64,000 nucleotides of DNA from an uncultured Mobiluncus sp. (GCF_943914685.1 NZ_CALUCZ010000007.1:29903-93902); one strand, 5' to 3'. Positions 1 to 8,639 are shown, counted from the first letter of the stretch. Program-made: numbers and translations. The notes: generated by a model from the sequence alone, not told the origin.

Positions 1-1
1 A

Positions 2-151
2 AGGCCGGTGCCCCCGATGGCGCGACCCGCCGTACCCACCCCGGCTGTACAGCCACCCCCTGCCGCAGTGCCTTCCCCTCGACCTCCAGCTAAACCGGTC
101 CCCAAGCCGACGAAGGTTCCCCCACCTCCGCCTCCACCGCGTTCTGCCTAG
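2..151 (+). CDS. C-terminal end of a proline-rich protein (partial, runs off left edge)
   Basis: An open frame enters from the left edge and stops at TAG (149-151). The 49 visible residues are dominated by proline and alanine with scattered K and R, and end in a run of prolines followed by RSA. Such tails are common on actinobacterial membrane or secretion-associated proteins, but no domain is visible, so no function is assigned. The nearby WXG100 gene raises the possibility of a secretion-linked protein; that is inference only. Confidence 0.6.
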   Translation, partial: RPVPPMARPAVPTPAVQPPPAAVPSPRPPAKPVPKPTKVPPPPPPPRSA

Positions 152-230
152 GTCCGGGCGACTCGATACCAGCTGTGGGACTTCCGACCGCAGTTTTTGC
201 CGTCTAGAGCTCAGGTTTTCGGCAAAAGTC

Positions 231-257
231 GTGACTACCGGGATAAACAGCTATACT
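231..257 (+). promoter_or_regulatory. possible promoter of the HD-like gene
   Basis: A TATACT -10-like hexamer lies at 252-257, about 45 bases before the preferred start at 304. The best -35-like match, GTGACT at 231-236, sits at a short 15-base spacing. Weak evidence. Confidence 0.25.
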
Positions 258-303
258 TGGTAGGTTGCTTGGGTTTTCCCCAAGCTGGCAGAGGATGATG
301 TGT

Positions 304-1320
304 ATGGCCGAGATGATACCGGCTTGGTTATTGGCGGGTTTTGCCCGCTCTGTTGCCGCTGAAGGCGGTACGGCTCCGCGGGACGTAGCCCAATCCGTAG
401 GCACCGAGTTAGCCCAACGGTGGATGGACGCGCAGCGCCATTTTCATAACCTGGATTATCTGAAAACCACCCTTGAAAACGTTGATATTCTCAGCGAGCA
501 GGCTCGTGATGTGGACGCTATCCGTCTGGCCGTGTGGTATCACGGTGCGATTTTTGACGTTTCCAAAGCGGCGGTGGAGCGCGGAGAAGCGGGATTGAAT
601 GTGTTGAGTTCCGCTGACTATGCTGCTGATTCTCTGGCTGAGCTGGGCGTTCATGAGGCGCAGATTGAAAAAATCGCGGAACTTATCCGCGGTTTACATC
701 GCCATCAGGCGGTTGACGATATTGACGCCCAGGTGCTTTCCGACGCGGATTTGTGCATATTGGCTGCGGATCCGCAAGAGTATCTCGAGTATTTGCGGGC
801 CATTCGCCGCGAGTACGCTGCCTACGACGAGGCTCGTTTTATTTCTGCCCGTTCCAAGGTCATCGGTAGTCTGCTGAACCGTCCGCAGCTGTTTTGGACG
901 CACGGCGCTGCGGGTTGGGAAGAACAAGCCCGCGAAAACCTGAGGGCAGAACTCGAACGCTTGGAAAAGACCGGCACCGCTGGGTTAGAGATTGCTGGCG
1001 CAGGGGCTGACGCCACTACCCAGACCGGCGTGATTCCCGCTGCGGCACCGGCCTCGGAGCTCTCCCCTGCTCCGGGGGAAGTCGCCGTGACGGTTCCTGG
1101 AACCAAGCCGGAAGCCGGGGACTTGTCTGAGACCGCCCCGAGGGCTGCAGACGAGGAGGATATCGACGAACCTGACGAGGTCAACCCCTATGCCCCTCCG
1201 GATGAAGCGGATTTGGGCTCGACCCTCGAAAACGTCGCCGAAGCCATGGACACAATGGTCATGAAAGCGCTTAAACCCGCCGAAGTTGGCCTTAAACCCC
1301 TTTCTGACGTGCAGGAATAG
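304..1320 (+). CDS. HD-superfamily predicted metal-dependent phosphohydrolase-like protein
   Basis: The protein resembles the predicted HD phosphohydrolases of COG4339. Conserved blocks appear in order: RHFHNLDYL near the N-terminus, AVWYHGAIFD where the family normally has a WFHD core, then LSDADLCILAADPQEYLEY and the IRREYAAYDEARF block. The HD aspartate is glycine here (HG), so metal-dependent catalysis may be altered or lost. After about residue 215 comes a low-complexity A/P/E/D-rich tail that is not part of the family core. ATG 304 is preferred because GAGG at 291-294 is well spaced for it; TTG 265 and ATG 295 or 298 are in-frame alternatives. Substrate unknown. Confidence 0.7.
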   Translation: MAEMIPAWLLAGFARSVAAEGGTAPRDVAQSVGTELAQRWMDAQRHFHNLDYLKTTLENVDILSEQARDVDAIRLAVWYHGAIFDVSKAAVERGEAGLNVLSSADYAADSLAELGVHEAQIEKIAELIRGLHRHQAVDDIDAQVLSDADLCILAADPQEYLEYLRAIRREYAAYDEARFISARSKVIGSLLNRPQLFWTHGAAGWEEQARENLRAELERLEKTGTAGLEIAGAGADATTQTGVIPAAAPASELSPAPGEVAVTVPGTKPEAGDLSETAPRAADEEDIDEPDEVNPYAPPDEADLGSTLENVAEAMDTMVMKALKPAEVGLKPLSDVQE

Positions 1321-1470
1321 GGTTTTCCACAGAGTGTACGATTTCGAAGTTTTCCACAGGTAGATTTTTTGTGACTGGGCACCTAATGCGCGTTGCCTTA
1401 GTTTGAGAGTGCGCGAAAACCAAAGTTTGGTTTTTCCGTACTTTAAGTGTTTCAAACGAAAGGAACCACC

Positions 1471-1761
1471 ATGCAATTTCAAGTTGATAGCGACGCCGTA
1501 GCTGCCGCCGGCGCCCAAACTCGTGCCTGTGCTGAGGAAGTCAGCGCCCAAGTTTCCGCGATGATGGCGAATCTGACCACCCTGCAGGAATCTTGGACAG
1601 GTGCCGCTTCCGCAGCTTTCGCGGCTCTCGCGGCTCAATGGCGCGCCACTCAGGCCACCGTGGAAGATAACCTCCGTCAGATTGGTTTGCAGCTGGATAC
1701 CGCATCCGCGAACTACGCCGAAACGGAATCGAACGCTACCGCGCTGTTTGCCGGGGCGTAA
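1471..1761 (+). CDS. WXG100 family (ESAT-6/EsxA-like) protein
   Basis: This 96-residue protein has the size and helix-turn-helix hairpin pattern of WXG100 proteins. The signature W-x-G appears as ESWTGAAS in the centre, with alanine-rich helices on both sides. Family members are substrates or partners of type VII (Ess-like) secretion, usually acting as dimers. ATG 1471 follows the ribosome site AAAGGA (1459-1464); an upstream in-frame GTG at 1447 is less likely. No EccC/EssC ATPase is in view. The neighbours are an HD-like protein, a secreted membrane-anchored protein and a proline-rich protein. Confidence 0.85.
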   Translation: MQFQVDSDAVAAAGAQTRACAEEVSAQVSAMMANLTTLQESWTGAASAAFAALAAQWRATQATVEDNLRQIGLQLDTASANYAETESNATALFAGA

Positions 1762-1793
1762 AGGAATTCGGTTACATCGCATACCCCAAAATC

Positions 1794-1832
1794 TAAGAAC
1801 TGAGAGACTCCGTGGAAGTCTCTCAGTTCTTA
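1794..1832. terminator. bidirectional hairpin terminator between convergent genes
   Basis: A perfect 16-bp inverted repeat (1794-1809 with 1817-1832) encloses a 7-base loop. It lies between the convergent WXG100 gene and the membrane-anchored protein gene. Short A- and T-rich stretches flank it, so it could serve both strands. Confidence 0.75.
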
Positions 1833-1871
1833 TAACGATTTATGGATTTCGCAAAAGGGTTTTGCCGCGGA

Positions 1872-2414
1872 TTAGCGACGCAGACCCAGGTTGATTTTCT
1901 TTCCGGTAACGATTGAAATCACGACCGCAGCAGCAACCCCGGAACCTACGCACAGCAACATGATAAAGATGAAAGAAACCACGCCGGGAATCGAGTTAAT
2001 CGGGGAGGACACGAAAGCTTGCGGCGCGTTTGCGTTGATTGCCGAGATGGAGGTCTTAGTTTTCCCGGTGGCGTTTGCGGGAGCTTGGGGGGCCACGTTG
2101 GCGTGAATCTGAGGTTCCGCGTTAGCTACGGAAGCCGGGGCCTGGGGGTACATGACTTCAGGTCCAGCCGGGACATCAACGTCATTGCCGCCCGCATTCA
2201 ATTCCGCAGTGGAAGGAGCCGTGGGAGCGGGAGATGCAGGGTTGACCACTACGTCGGAGGCTCCGGAGGGCATTGAATCGAGGTTCACGTGTTCCATCAC
2301 CGTGCCGGCGGAGTCTCCGGATGCGTCCGGGGAAGGCAAATTCTCGGCGTACGCTGCCGGGGCGAAAGCCAAACCCAGCACCAGCGCCGCTGCTGTAATC
2401 AAAAACTTTTTCAT
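1872..2414 (-). CDS. secreted, C-terminally membrane-anchored hypothetical protein
   Basis: The protein has 180 residues from the preferred start. Residues 1-23 form a clear signal peptide (MKKFLITAAALVLGLAFAP, then AYA as a likely cleavage site). A disordered region rich in A, P, S, N and D follows. Near the C-terminus is one transmembrane helix (around FIFIMLLCVGSGVAAAVVIS), then a short basic tail, so the disordered part would be outside the cell. No cell-wall sorting motif and no known domain were recognised. Its position facing a WXG100 gene hints at a cell-envelope role, but this is unproven. Confidence 0.7.
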   Translation of the reverse strand: MKKFLITAAALVLGLAFAPAAYAENLPSPDASGDSAGTVMEHVNLDSMPSGASDVVVNPASPAPTAPSTAELNAGGNDVDVPAGPEVMYPQAPASVANAEPQIHANVAPQAPANATGKTKTSISAINANAPQAFVSSPINSIPGVVSFIFIMLLCVGSGVAAAVVISIVTGKKINLGLRR

Positions 2415-2712
2415 CGCGTCCTGCCTCAGTTTCGAATTCCTATGTCCAGGGTTTTCCCAGTTCCTCACCACACGATTTTCCCAGGTTCCAAACCTAGAAA
2501 TCCTTGCGGTTGTTTACTTAACATTGTAACCTCTAAAACATTTATCGGTAACCCCCCAGCTTTCATTAGGATTCTTTTCGGAGTTTTTGGGTAAATTTCA
2601 AGGTTTTTTCCGGTAGTTTTCCAAACCTTTGTAACAACATTCTCATCTTTGCCCGCTCAGCCGTGCCGCCGTGCTGACACGCCCGCGACTGACACAAGTT
2701 CTGGGGAACAGT
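2415..2712. other. intergenic stretch with no gene seen
   Basis: This AT-richer stretch contains the upstream region of the membrane-anchored protein gene (minus strand). Overlapping short open frames on the plus strand look non-coding. No clear operator was seen. Confidence 0.4.
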
Positions 2713-2760
2713 AAAAAACCACCGGGGCGACCCCCTGAGAACAGGGAATCGCTCCGATGG
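2713..2760 (-). terminator. rho-independent terminator of groEL
   Basis: Read on the minus strand, a 19-position stem (three G-T wobbles, one mismatch) closes a TTCT loop and is followed directly by six Ts. It lies about 35 bases after the groEL stop codon. Confidence 0.85.
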
Positions 2761-2795
2761 AAAGTTATGAAAAACTCGAGCGGTTCAGTACCGGT

Positions 2796-4421
2796 TTAGT
2801 ACATGCCGCCCATGTCGTCGCCAGCCGGAGCCGGAGCCGGAGCCGGAGGCTCAGGCTTGTCAGCCACCACCGCTTCGGTGGTCAGGAACAGACCCGCGAT
2901 AGAGGCCGCGTTCTGCAGAGCGGAACGAGTCACCTTCACCGGGTCAGCCACCTTGGCTTCCAACAGATCCTCGTACTCGCCGGTAGCGGCATTCAGACCC
3001 TGACCCTTGGGCAGGTGACGGACCTTCTCAGCCACAACCCCGCCTTCCAAGCCAGCGTTATCCGCAATCTGCTTCAGCGGGGATTCCACTGCCACCCGCA
3101 CGATGGCGGCACCGGTCGCTTCGTCGCCTTCCAGCTGCAGATCCTTGAAAGCCTCCGCGGCAGCCTGAATCAGCGCCACGCCGCCGCCGGGAACCAAGCC
3201 TTCTTCCTTCGCAGCCTTCGCGTTGCGCACAGCATCTTCGATGCGGTGCTTGCGTTCTTTCAGCTCCACCTCGGTAGCGGCACCGGACTTGATAACAGCT
3301 ACGCCGCCAGCCAGCTTGGCCAAGCGTTCCTGGAGTTTCTCACGGTCGTAGTCGGAATCGGTCTTTTCGATTTCCTGGCGAATCTGGCGAATGCGAGCCT
3401 CCAGGGCGTCCTTGTCGCCAGCGCCGTCCACGATGGTGGTGTCGTCCTTGGTGACAACGACCTTGCGGGCGGTACCCAGCACTTCCAGACCCACGTTCTC
3501 CAGCTTCAGACCGAGGTCCTCGCTGACGACTTGGGCGCCGGTGAGGATTGCCATATCCTGGAGCATAGCCTTACGGCGATCGCCGAAACCGGGAGCCTTG
3601 ACCGCGACGACCTTCAGTGCACCGCGGATACGGTTCAGCACCAAAGTTGCCAGCGCTTCGCCTTCGATGTCCTCGGCGATAATGGCCACCGGCTTACCAG
3701 CCTGCATGACCTTTTCCAGCAGCGGCACCAAGTCCTTGATAGAGGAAATCTTGGTGTCCACCAGCAGGACGTAGGTGTCCTCCAGAGCGGCTTCCTGACG
3801 GTCCGCGTCGGTCACGAAGTAGGGGGAAATGTAGCCGCGATCGAAACGCATACCCTCGGTGACCTCAAGGCTCAGGCCGAAAGTGTTGGATTCTTCCACG
3901 GTGATGACGCCCTCTTGGCCGACCTTTTCCATGGCCTCGGCAATCATGTCGCCGATGGTTTCATCAGCGGCTGAAATCGAGGCAGTCGCAGCGATTTGTT
4001 CTTTGGTCTTAACTTCTACCGCATCGTTGAGCAAACGAGCCACCACCGCGTCAACGGCCTTCTCGATACCGTGACGCAATGCAATCGGGTTCGCGCCCGC
4101 AGCCACGTTGCGCAGACCTTCCTTGACAATAGCCTGAGCCAAAACGGTCGCCGTAGTGGTACCGTCACCAGCCACGTCGTCAGTCTTCTTGGCGACTTCC
4201 TTAACCAGCTCGGCGCCAATCTTTTCGTAGGGGTCGGCCAGGTCAATTTCCTTAGCGATAGACACGCCGTCATTAGTAATGGTCGGGGCGCCCCACTTCT
4301 TTTCCAACACCACGTTGCGGCCCTTGGGTCCCAAGGTTACCTTGACGGTGTCAGCCAACAGGTCCAAGCCGCGTTCCATGCCGCGACGGGCTTCTTCTGC
4401 AAAGGCAATCATTTTTGCCAT
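2796..4421 (-). CDS. groEL: chaperonin GroEL (60 kDa)
   Basis: The 541-residue protein matches GroEL along its full length. Visible landmarks are LGPKGRNVVLE, the ATP-binding GDGTTT at residues 85-90, the apical-domain stretch APGFGDRRKAM, and the C-terminal glycine/methionine ending DDMGGMY, preceded by a proline/alanine linker. It forms the double-ring folding chamber in the cytosol and works with GroES. No groES is adjacent, which is common for the second or solitary groEL of actinobacteria. A GGAGG site precedes the ATG. Two CIRCE operators upstream indicate HrcA repression relieved by heat. A strong terminator follows, so it is probably monocistronic. Confidence 0.98.
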   Translation of the reverse strand: MAKMIAFAEEARRGMERGLDLLADTVKVTLGPKGRNVVLEKKWGAPTITNDGVSIAKEIDLADPYEKIGAELVKEVAKKTDDVAGDGTTTATVLAQAIVKEGLRNVAAGANPIALRHGIEKAVDAVVARLLNDAVEVKTKEQIAATASISAADETIGDMIAEAMEKVGQEGVITVEESNTFGLSLEVTEGMRFDRGYISPYFVTDADRQEAALEDTYVLLVDTKISSIKDLVPLLEKVMQAGKPVAIIAEDIEGEALATLVLNRIRGALKVVAVKAPGFGDRRKAMLQDMAILTGAQVVSEDLGLKLENVGLEVLGTARKVVVTKDDTTIVDGAGDKDALEARIRQIRQEIEKTDSDYDREKLQERLAKLAGGVAVIKSGAATEVELKERKHRIEDAVRNAKAAKEEGLVPGGGVALIQAAAEAFKDLQLEGDEATGAAIVRVAVESPLKQIADNAGLEGGVVAEKVRHLPKGQGLNAATGEYEDLLEAKVADPVKVTRSALQNAASIAGLFLTTEAVVADKPEPPAPAPAPAGDDMGGMY

Positions 4422-4531
4422 TTATTACAACCTCCGCTTTTATAAGGTTCATGTGCGGCGAATGCCCGCGACGGACGGCTGGGGTTGTGGCGGTTCACGT
4501 CTCCGCGCGACCTGCAGCCTCATTCACCAAC

Positions 4532-4558
4532 TTGTCACTCTGACATTGAGAGTGCTAA
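4532..4558. promoter_or_regulatory. CIRCE operator, copy 1 (HrcA site)
   Basis: TTGTCACTC, nine bases, then GAGTGCTAA. The right arm is identical to the CIRCE consensus and the left arm matches 7 of 9. It lies about 110 bases upstream of groEL. Confidence 0.85.
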
Positions 4559-4565
4559 CTCAATC

Positions 4566-4592
4566 TTGGCACTCTCGCCCCTCGAGTGCAAG
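4566..4592. promoter_or_regulatory. CIRCE operator, copy 2 (HrcA site)
   Basis: TTGGCACTC, nine bases, then GAGTGCAAG, with 8 of 9 and 7 of 9 matches to the CIRCE arms. It starts 7 bases after copy 1, giving a tandem HrcA operator. Confidence 0.8.
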
Positions 4593-4649
4593 TTTTAAAC
4601 TTCTGTGTCCGCGGCGAGTTGCTGCGCAAAATGACTTGCCCGGCTGGCT

Positions 4650-5270
4650 TTAGAGTCTGCCGACCAGCACAACCTGAATCGTCTCCAAGCCGTCTTTGGG
4701 CACAATCATGTCGATATTCAAAACCCGCTGTACCTCGCGCGCTTCCACCTCGCGGTCAGAGGGGTAATAGATGGTGTTTACCGAGGGCTTAGTGCCTTGA
4801 AAGTTCTCTGCAGACACCTTTGTAAAGCCATCCGCTGCCACTTTGTCCTTGGTTTTTGCAGCCAGTCCGTTGATTCCCGAAGCATTCAAGACGCTCACGT
4901 TGATACTTTTATCGGCCGAACGCGGCTCGGGCGTGGTTTCGGCGGCGGGCGGGGTGCTTTGGGTCGGCTCCTCACTAGGGGTGACACTTTCAGTGGGTCG
5001 TTCGCTGGCTTTACCGGTTTCAGAAGGGCTCGGGGTCGCCGCGGTGTTTGGAGTTTGGCTCATCTGTGGCTTAGTCGCTGCATCGTTGGCAGTTGAGGGG
5101 TGCGACCCAATCAGGAGCAGCATGGCCCAAGCCAGCAAGGGCGCGGCAATAATCACGACGACAAAAGGCAGAAAACCGTGCCACCAGGGCTGACCAGGCC
5201 GGTGCGCGCCTTGGGGCAAGTTTTTCCCAATCCGGTCAAATTCGTCCTCGGGGTATCGTGCTTCATCCAC
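4650..5270 (-). CDS. membrane protein with LytR C-terminal (LytR_C) domain
   Basis: The 206-residue protein has a short cytoplasmic N-terminus, one transmembrane helix at about residues 33-55, a Thr/Pro/Ser-rich linker, and a C-terminal domain beginning at INVSVLNASGINGLA. That N-A-S-G pattern and the following small alpha/beta fold are typical of the LytR_C family, found on envelope proteins of actinobacteria. Its biochemical role is not established. The start is GTG, without a strong ribosome site. It lies 93 bp downstream of ung on the same strand and may be the last gene of the nad-ung run. Confidence 0.8.
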   Translation of the reverse strand: MDEARYPEDEFDRIGKNLPQGAHRPGQPWWHGFLPFVVVIIAAPLLAWAMLLLIGSHPSTANDAATKPQMSQTPNTAATPSPSETGKASERPTESVTPSEEPTQSTPPAAETTPEPRSADKSINVSVLNASGINGLAAKTKDKVAADGFTKVSAENFQGTKPSVNTIYYPSDREVEAREVQRVLNIDMIVPKDGLETIQVVLVGRL

Positions 5271-5363
5271 GTGTCCAGCTTACGGATTGCGTCGGTTTCC
5301 GAGCTGTTCCCACGCCGTTAATCCAACGAAAAAGTTAGGAATGACGAGTTCATGACCGTCCGT

Positions 5364-6062
5364 TCACGGCAGGCGCCAATCTACCGGCTGGCCACCTTGG
5401 GCAACCAACAGTTCATTAGCTCGCGAAAAGGGACGGGAACCAAAGAATCCTCGTGACGCTGAGAGCGGGGAGGGGTGAACAGATTCGAGGCATGGCACGC
5501 GGGGCATAAACTCTTTGGTCCTACGCGCATCGGCACCCCACAAAATCGCGACCAGCGGTAGTCCTTGCGCGGCGTGATGTTTAGCGAGTTCCCGGATCGC
5601 GAACTCAGTAATAGCTTCCCAGCCTCGGCCCCGGTGGGAGGCGGGTTTCCCCGGCTGTACGGTCAAAGCCCGGTTTAGCAGCATGACTCCCTGATTTGCC
5701 CAGGGCCGCAAATCTCCCGAAGTCGGCAGGGGCAGGCCTAAATCTTGGTGCATTTCCTTAAAAATATTAACCAGCGAACGCGGAATTTCTGTACCGGGCA
5801 TTACAGAAAATGATAGTCCCATGGCGTGACCGGGGGTGGGATAGGGGTCTTGCCCCACAATCAGGACTTTCACCTGCGCCAAAGGATACTGAAAGGCGTG
5901 AAATACATTCTCTCCAGCCGGAAAGTATCCCCGTCCCGCCGCCAGCTCAGCGCGTAGGAAATCTCCCATGGCGTGAATCTGGTCCTCTACCGGAGCCATA
6001 GTTTGCGCCCAATCCGGGGACATAATCCGTTCCAGCCCGCCCCGATTCTCCCCCGTATTCAT
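5364..6062 (-). CDS. ung: uracil-DNA glycosylase (family 1)
   Basis: This enzyme removes uracil from DNA to start base excision repair. The 232 residues contain the water-activating motif as GQDPYPTPGHA (residues 70-80), the uracil-binding VMLLNRALTV region, and the C-terminal SVHPSPLSASRGFFGSRPFS block with the catalytic His. ATG 6062 is chosen because AGGGAG sits five bases upstream; a GTG two codons earlier is possible. That ribosome site overlaps the nadC stop codon and the gap is only 9 bases, so ung is probably translated from the nad transcript. Confidence 0.95.
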   Translation of the reverse strand: MNTGENRGGLERIMSPDWAQTMAPVEDQIHAMGDFLRAELAAGRGYFPAGENVFHAFQYPLAQVKVLIVGQDPYPTPGHAMGLSFSVMPGTEIPRSLVNIFKEMHQDLGLPLPTSGDLRPWANQGVMLLNRALTVQPGKPASHRGRGWEAITEFAIRELAKHHAAQGLPLVAILWGADARRTKEFMPRVPCLESVHPSPLSASRGFFGSRPFSRANELLVAQGGQPVDWRLP

Positions 6063-6071
6063 AGCCACTCC

Positions 6072-6986
6072 CTACATGTCCAAGGCCAAATCGAGAATGG
6101 GGGCACTGTGTGTGAGGGCTCCCACAGAGATATAGTCCACCCCGCTGGCGGCCGTCGCCGCCGCGTCACGCAGTGTCAAACCCCCGCTGGCCTCTGTTTT
6201 TACTCCGCGTGGGGCGGCAATCGCCACCGCTTTAGTCATGGTTTCCGGGCTCATATTGTCCAGCAAAATCAGCTCTACCTCGAGATCCGTTGCCTCCAGA
6301 ACCTGTTCCAAAGTGTCGCATTCGACTTCCAGGGGAATTTGGGGGGCATACGCCCGCACCGCCTGCACCGCGGCCGCCAACGAACCGGCTGCAGCAATGT
6401 GGTTGTCTTTGATGAGAGCCGCGTCCCCCAGCCCCATTCGATGATTTTCTCCGCCTCCGCAGCGCACCGCGTACTTTTGCAGCACGCGCATGCCGGGAAT
6501 CGTTTTGCGCGTGTCGCGCACCCGCGCTTTTGTACCTGTCGTTCCACTTTCGCCGGAGGCAGCAGCAATCGCATCAACGTAAGCCGCCACCGCGGTCGCC
6601 ACACCGCTGAGCTGACTGGCCAAGTTCAACAAGGTCCTCTCGGCGGTTAGCATAGTCCTGGCACCAGCAGTTATCTCTAAAATGACATCGCCCGGCTCGA
6701 CTCGTTCCCCGTCCTGGCGTCGCATCGTGACCCGCGGTGTGGGGGCACCGGTCTGGTGCGCTAGCACGAACGGTACCGCGGCGGCGATGGGAACCCCCGC
6801 CAAGCACCCCGGCGCGCGGGCGACCATCCGGGCTTGCACAGTGAGATTGTCATCAAAAATGGCATCCGTGGTGACATCCGGCCCGTAAGCCAAGTCTTCG
6901 TTCAAAGTCGCCTCAATAAAGTCCGTGACTTGGCGCGAATCTAACTTCGCTGCCGCTAAAGCGCTGGTGATTTCTGGTGGTAACAT
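6072..6986 (-). CDS. nadC: nicotinate-nucleotide pyrophosphorylase (quinolinate phosphoribosyltransferase)
   Basis: This enzyme converts quinolinate and PRPP to nicotinate mononucleotide, CO2 and pyrophosphate, the last step of the three-gene de novo NAD branch. The 304-residue sequence shows RTMLTAERTLLNLASQLSG, the substrate-binding RDTRKTIPGMR, the CGGGENHRMGLGD loop, LIKDNH, and the C-terminal ASGGLTL and YISVGALTHS motifs. AGGAGAG precedes the ATG. It follows nadB by about 40 bases on the same strand. Confidence 0.97.
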   Translation of the reverse strand: MLPPEITSALAAAKLDSRQVTDFIEATLNEDLAYGPDVTTDAIFDDNLTVQARMVARAPGCLAGVPIAAAVPFVLAHQTGAPTPRVTMRRQDGERVEPGDVILEITAGARTMLTAERTLLNLASQLSGVATAVAAYVDAIAAASGESGTTGTKARVRDTRKTIPGMRVLQKYAVRCGGGENHRMGLGDAALIKDNHIAAAGSLAAAVQAVRAYAPQIPLEVECDTLEQVLEATDLEVELILLDNMSPETMTKAVAIAAPRGVKTEASGGLTLRDAAATAASGVDYISVGALTHSAPILDLALDM

Positions 6987-7028
6987 CGGTTTCTCTCTCC
7001 TTTTTCACGTCTGGTTCGTGCCGTAGGC

Positions 7029-8621
7029 TCACACCGGAGTCTCGCTGACTTCCAGTGAGGTTCCGTCTGGGCCCAACTGCACGTCCAGGTGCCGGCGCCA
7101 TTCCTCGCGGCGATGCGGGAAATCCGTTCGCCGGTGGGTGCCGCGGGATTCTTCTCTGGCCAAGGCCGGTGCCACTAGGGCTCGGGCTACCAGCGTGGCG
7201 TGGGGGGACAGATTCTCAAGCTCGCGCTGCGCCCGCTGCAAGCCGGCGCGATCGCGCAACACATAGACGTCGCGGCTCATGATTTCCTGAATTTTTTCCA
7301 GTACCGTCGGCGCAATGACCACCGGCTGGGGAATCGTTGCCGGTTTCGCCACCGGGCGCCGACGCAGCTGCGGCAGGTCCACTTCCGCCAACTGCTTGGC
7401 AACTAAACTGCCCATGACCAGGGCCTCCGTCAGGGAATTGGAGGCCAGGCGGTTCGCGCCCTGCACCCCGGTACACGCCACTTCCCCAATGGCATAGAGC
7501 CCCTCCACGTTCGTTTGACCGCTCATGGTGGCCGCAATTCCGCCGCAATAGTAGTGGGCTCCAGGGCGGACCGGAATGGGCTCGGTGATGGGGTCTACCC
7601 CGCGGCTGGAAACCAGCTCATAGATGGTGGGGAACATTTCTTTCCATTTCTGTGCCCCGAAACTGGTGGCATCCAGGTAGAGGTGATCCAAACCGTGAGC
7701 CACCATGTATTCCTGTTCTGCCGCCGAAACCACGTCACGCGGCGCCAGGTCCTCTTGTGGGTGAACCCCACGCATGACCCGGTTGCCCTGCCCGTCAACC
7801 AGGAAAGCGCCTTCCCCGCGTACCGCTTCGGACACGAGTACTCCCCGGTCGCCCTTAACTTTAACGGGCGGTACAAAAATGGTGGGGTGGAACTGCATGA
7901 ATTCGAGGTCACGGCCGATGGCTCCGGCGCGCAGGGCTGCTGCCAAACCGACCCCGTTGACGACTTCGGGGTTCGTGGTCGCGTTCCACAGCTGGCCGAT
8001 TCCGCCGGTAGCAAGGATTACCGCAAAAGCAGAAACGACCCCGAATCCGCGGCGGGAATCCCGTACCGTGGCGCCGCAAGCGCGGCCTTCTTCATCGACC
8101 AGGACATCGCACAATTCGCAGTCTTCCAGGACTTTCAGTTCACCTTGCCCGCCGGTGTTCCAGGTCGCGCCGTCCATGGCGGCAACATTTTTCGCCAGCG
8201 TAATCTCGATTTCGTGACCCGAAGCGTCCCCGTTGGAGTGCAGGATACGCCGCGCGGAATGCCCCCCTTCCAGGTGCAGGTCGATTTCCCCGGCTGCGTT
8301 GCGGTCGAAGCGCGCTCCGATACTCATCATCCACTGTAGGGCTCGCGGGGCTTCCTGAACCAGGGTGCGCACCGCCGTCTGGCTGCACAAGCCCGCCCCC
8401 GCCACGATGGTGTCTTCATAGTGGGCTTCGGGAGTGTCTTGCCGATCCCAAACCGCAGCCAACCCCCCTTGTGCCCAGTCAGTAGAGCTGGCGGTCAGGT
8501 CACTTTTCGTCACCAGTACGCAATCGACCCCGGCAAAAACCAGGTTGATGACGGCACTCAAGCCCGCCGCCCCGGATCCGACTACCAGGACCGGAGTCGT
8601 CATTGTCCAGTTGACATCCAT
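7029..8621 (-). CDS. nadB: L-aspartate oxidase
   Basis: This FAD enzyme oxidises L-aspartate to iminoaspartate for quinolinate synthesis. Of 530 residues, the N-terminus carries the dinucleotide-binding VLVVGSGAAGLSAVI, followed by STDWAQGGLAAVW, and later ATGGIGQLW, PEVVNGVGLAAALRAGA, MQFHPT and GANRLASNSLTEALVMG. These are the fumarate reductase/aspartate oxidase family blocks. The C-terminus has the helical domain. ATG 8621 lacks an obvious ribosome site, as does an internal ATG at 8603. It lies 18 bases after nadA, consistent with cotranscription. Confidence 0.97.
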   Translation of the reverse strand: MDVNWTMTTPVLVVGSGAAGLSAVINLVFAGVDCVLVTKSDLTASSTDWAQGGLAAVWDRQDTPEAHYEDTIVAGAGLCSQTAVRTLVQEAPRALQWMMSIGARFDRNAAGEIDLHLEGGHSARRILHSNGDASGHEIEITLAKNVAAMDGATWNTGGQGELKVLEDCELCDVLVDEEGRACGATVRDSRRGFGVVSAFAVILATGGIGQLWNATTNPEVVNGVGLAAALRAGAIGRDLEFMQFHPTIFVPPVKVKGDRGVLVSEAVRGEGAFLVDGQGNRVMRGVHPQEDLAPRDVVSAAEQEYMVAHGLDHLYLDATSFGAQKWKEMFPTIYELVSSRGVDPITEPIPVRPGAHYYCGGIAATMSGQTNVEGLYAIGEVACTGVQGANRLASNSLTEALVMGSLVAKQLAEVDLPQLRRRPVAKPATIPQPVVIAPTVLEKIQEIMSRDVYVLRDRAGLQRAQRELENLSPHATLVARALVAPALAREESRGTHRRTDFPHRREEWRRHLDVQLGPDGTSLEVSETPV

Positions 8622-8639
8622 GGGAGTGTGTTCCGGTGT

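Noticed and set aside
985..1782. 265-codon frame antisense to the HD-like and WXG100 genes
   Set aside because: Shadow frame crossing two well-supported genes, with no domain or ribosome site.
2757..3974. 405-codon open frame antisense to groEL
   Set aside because: It mirrors groEL codons and has a random-looking H/Q/R-rich composition; groEL on the other strand is certain.
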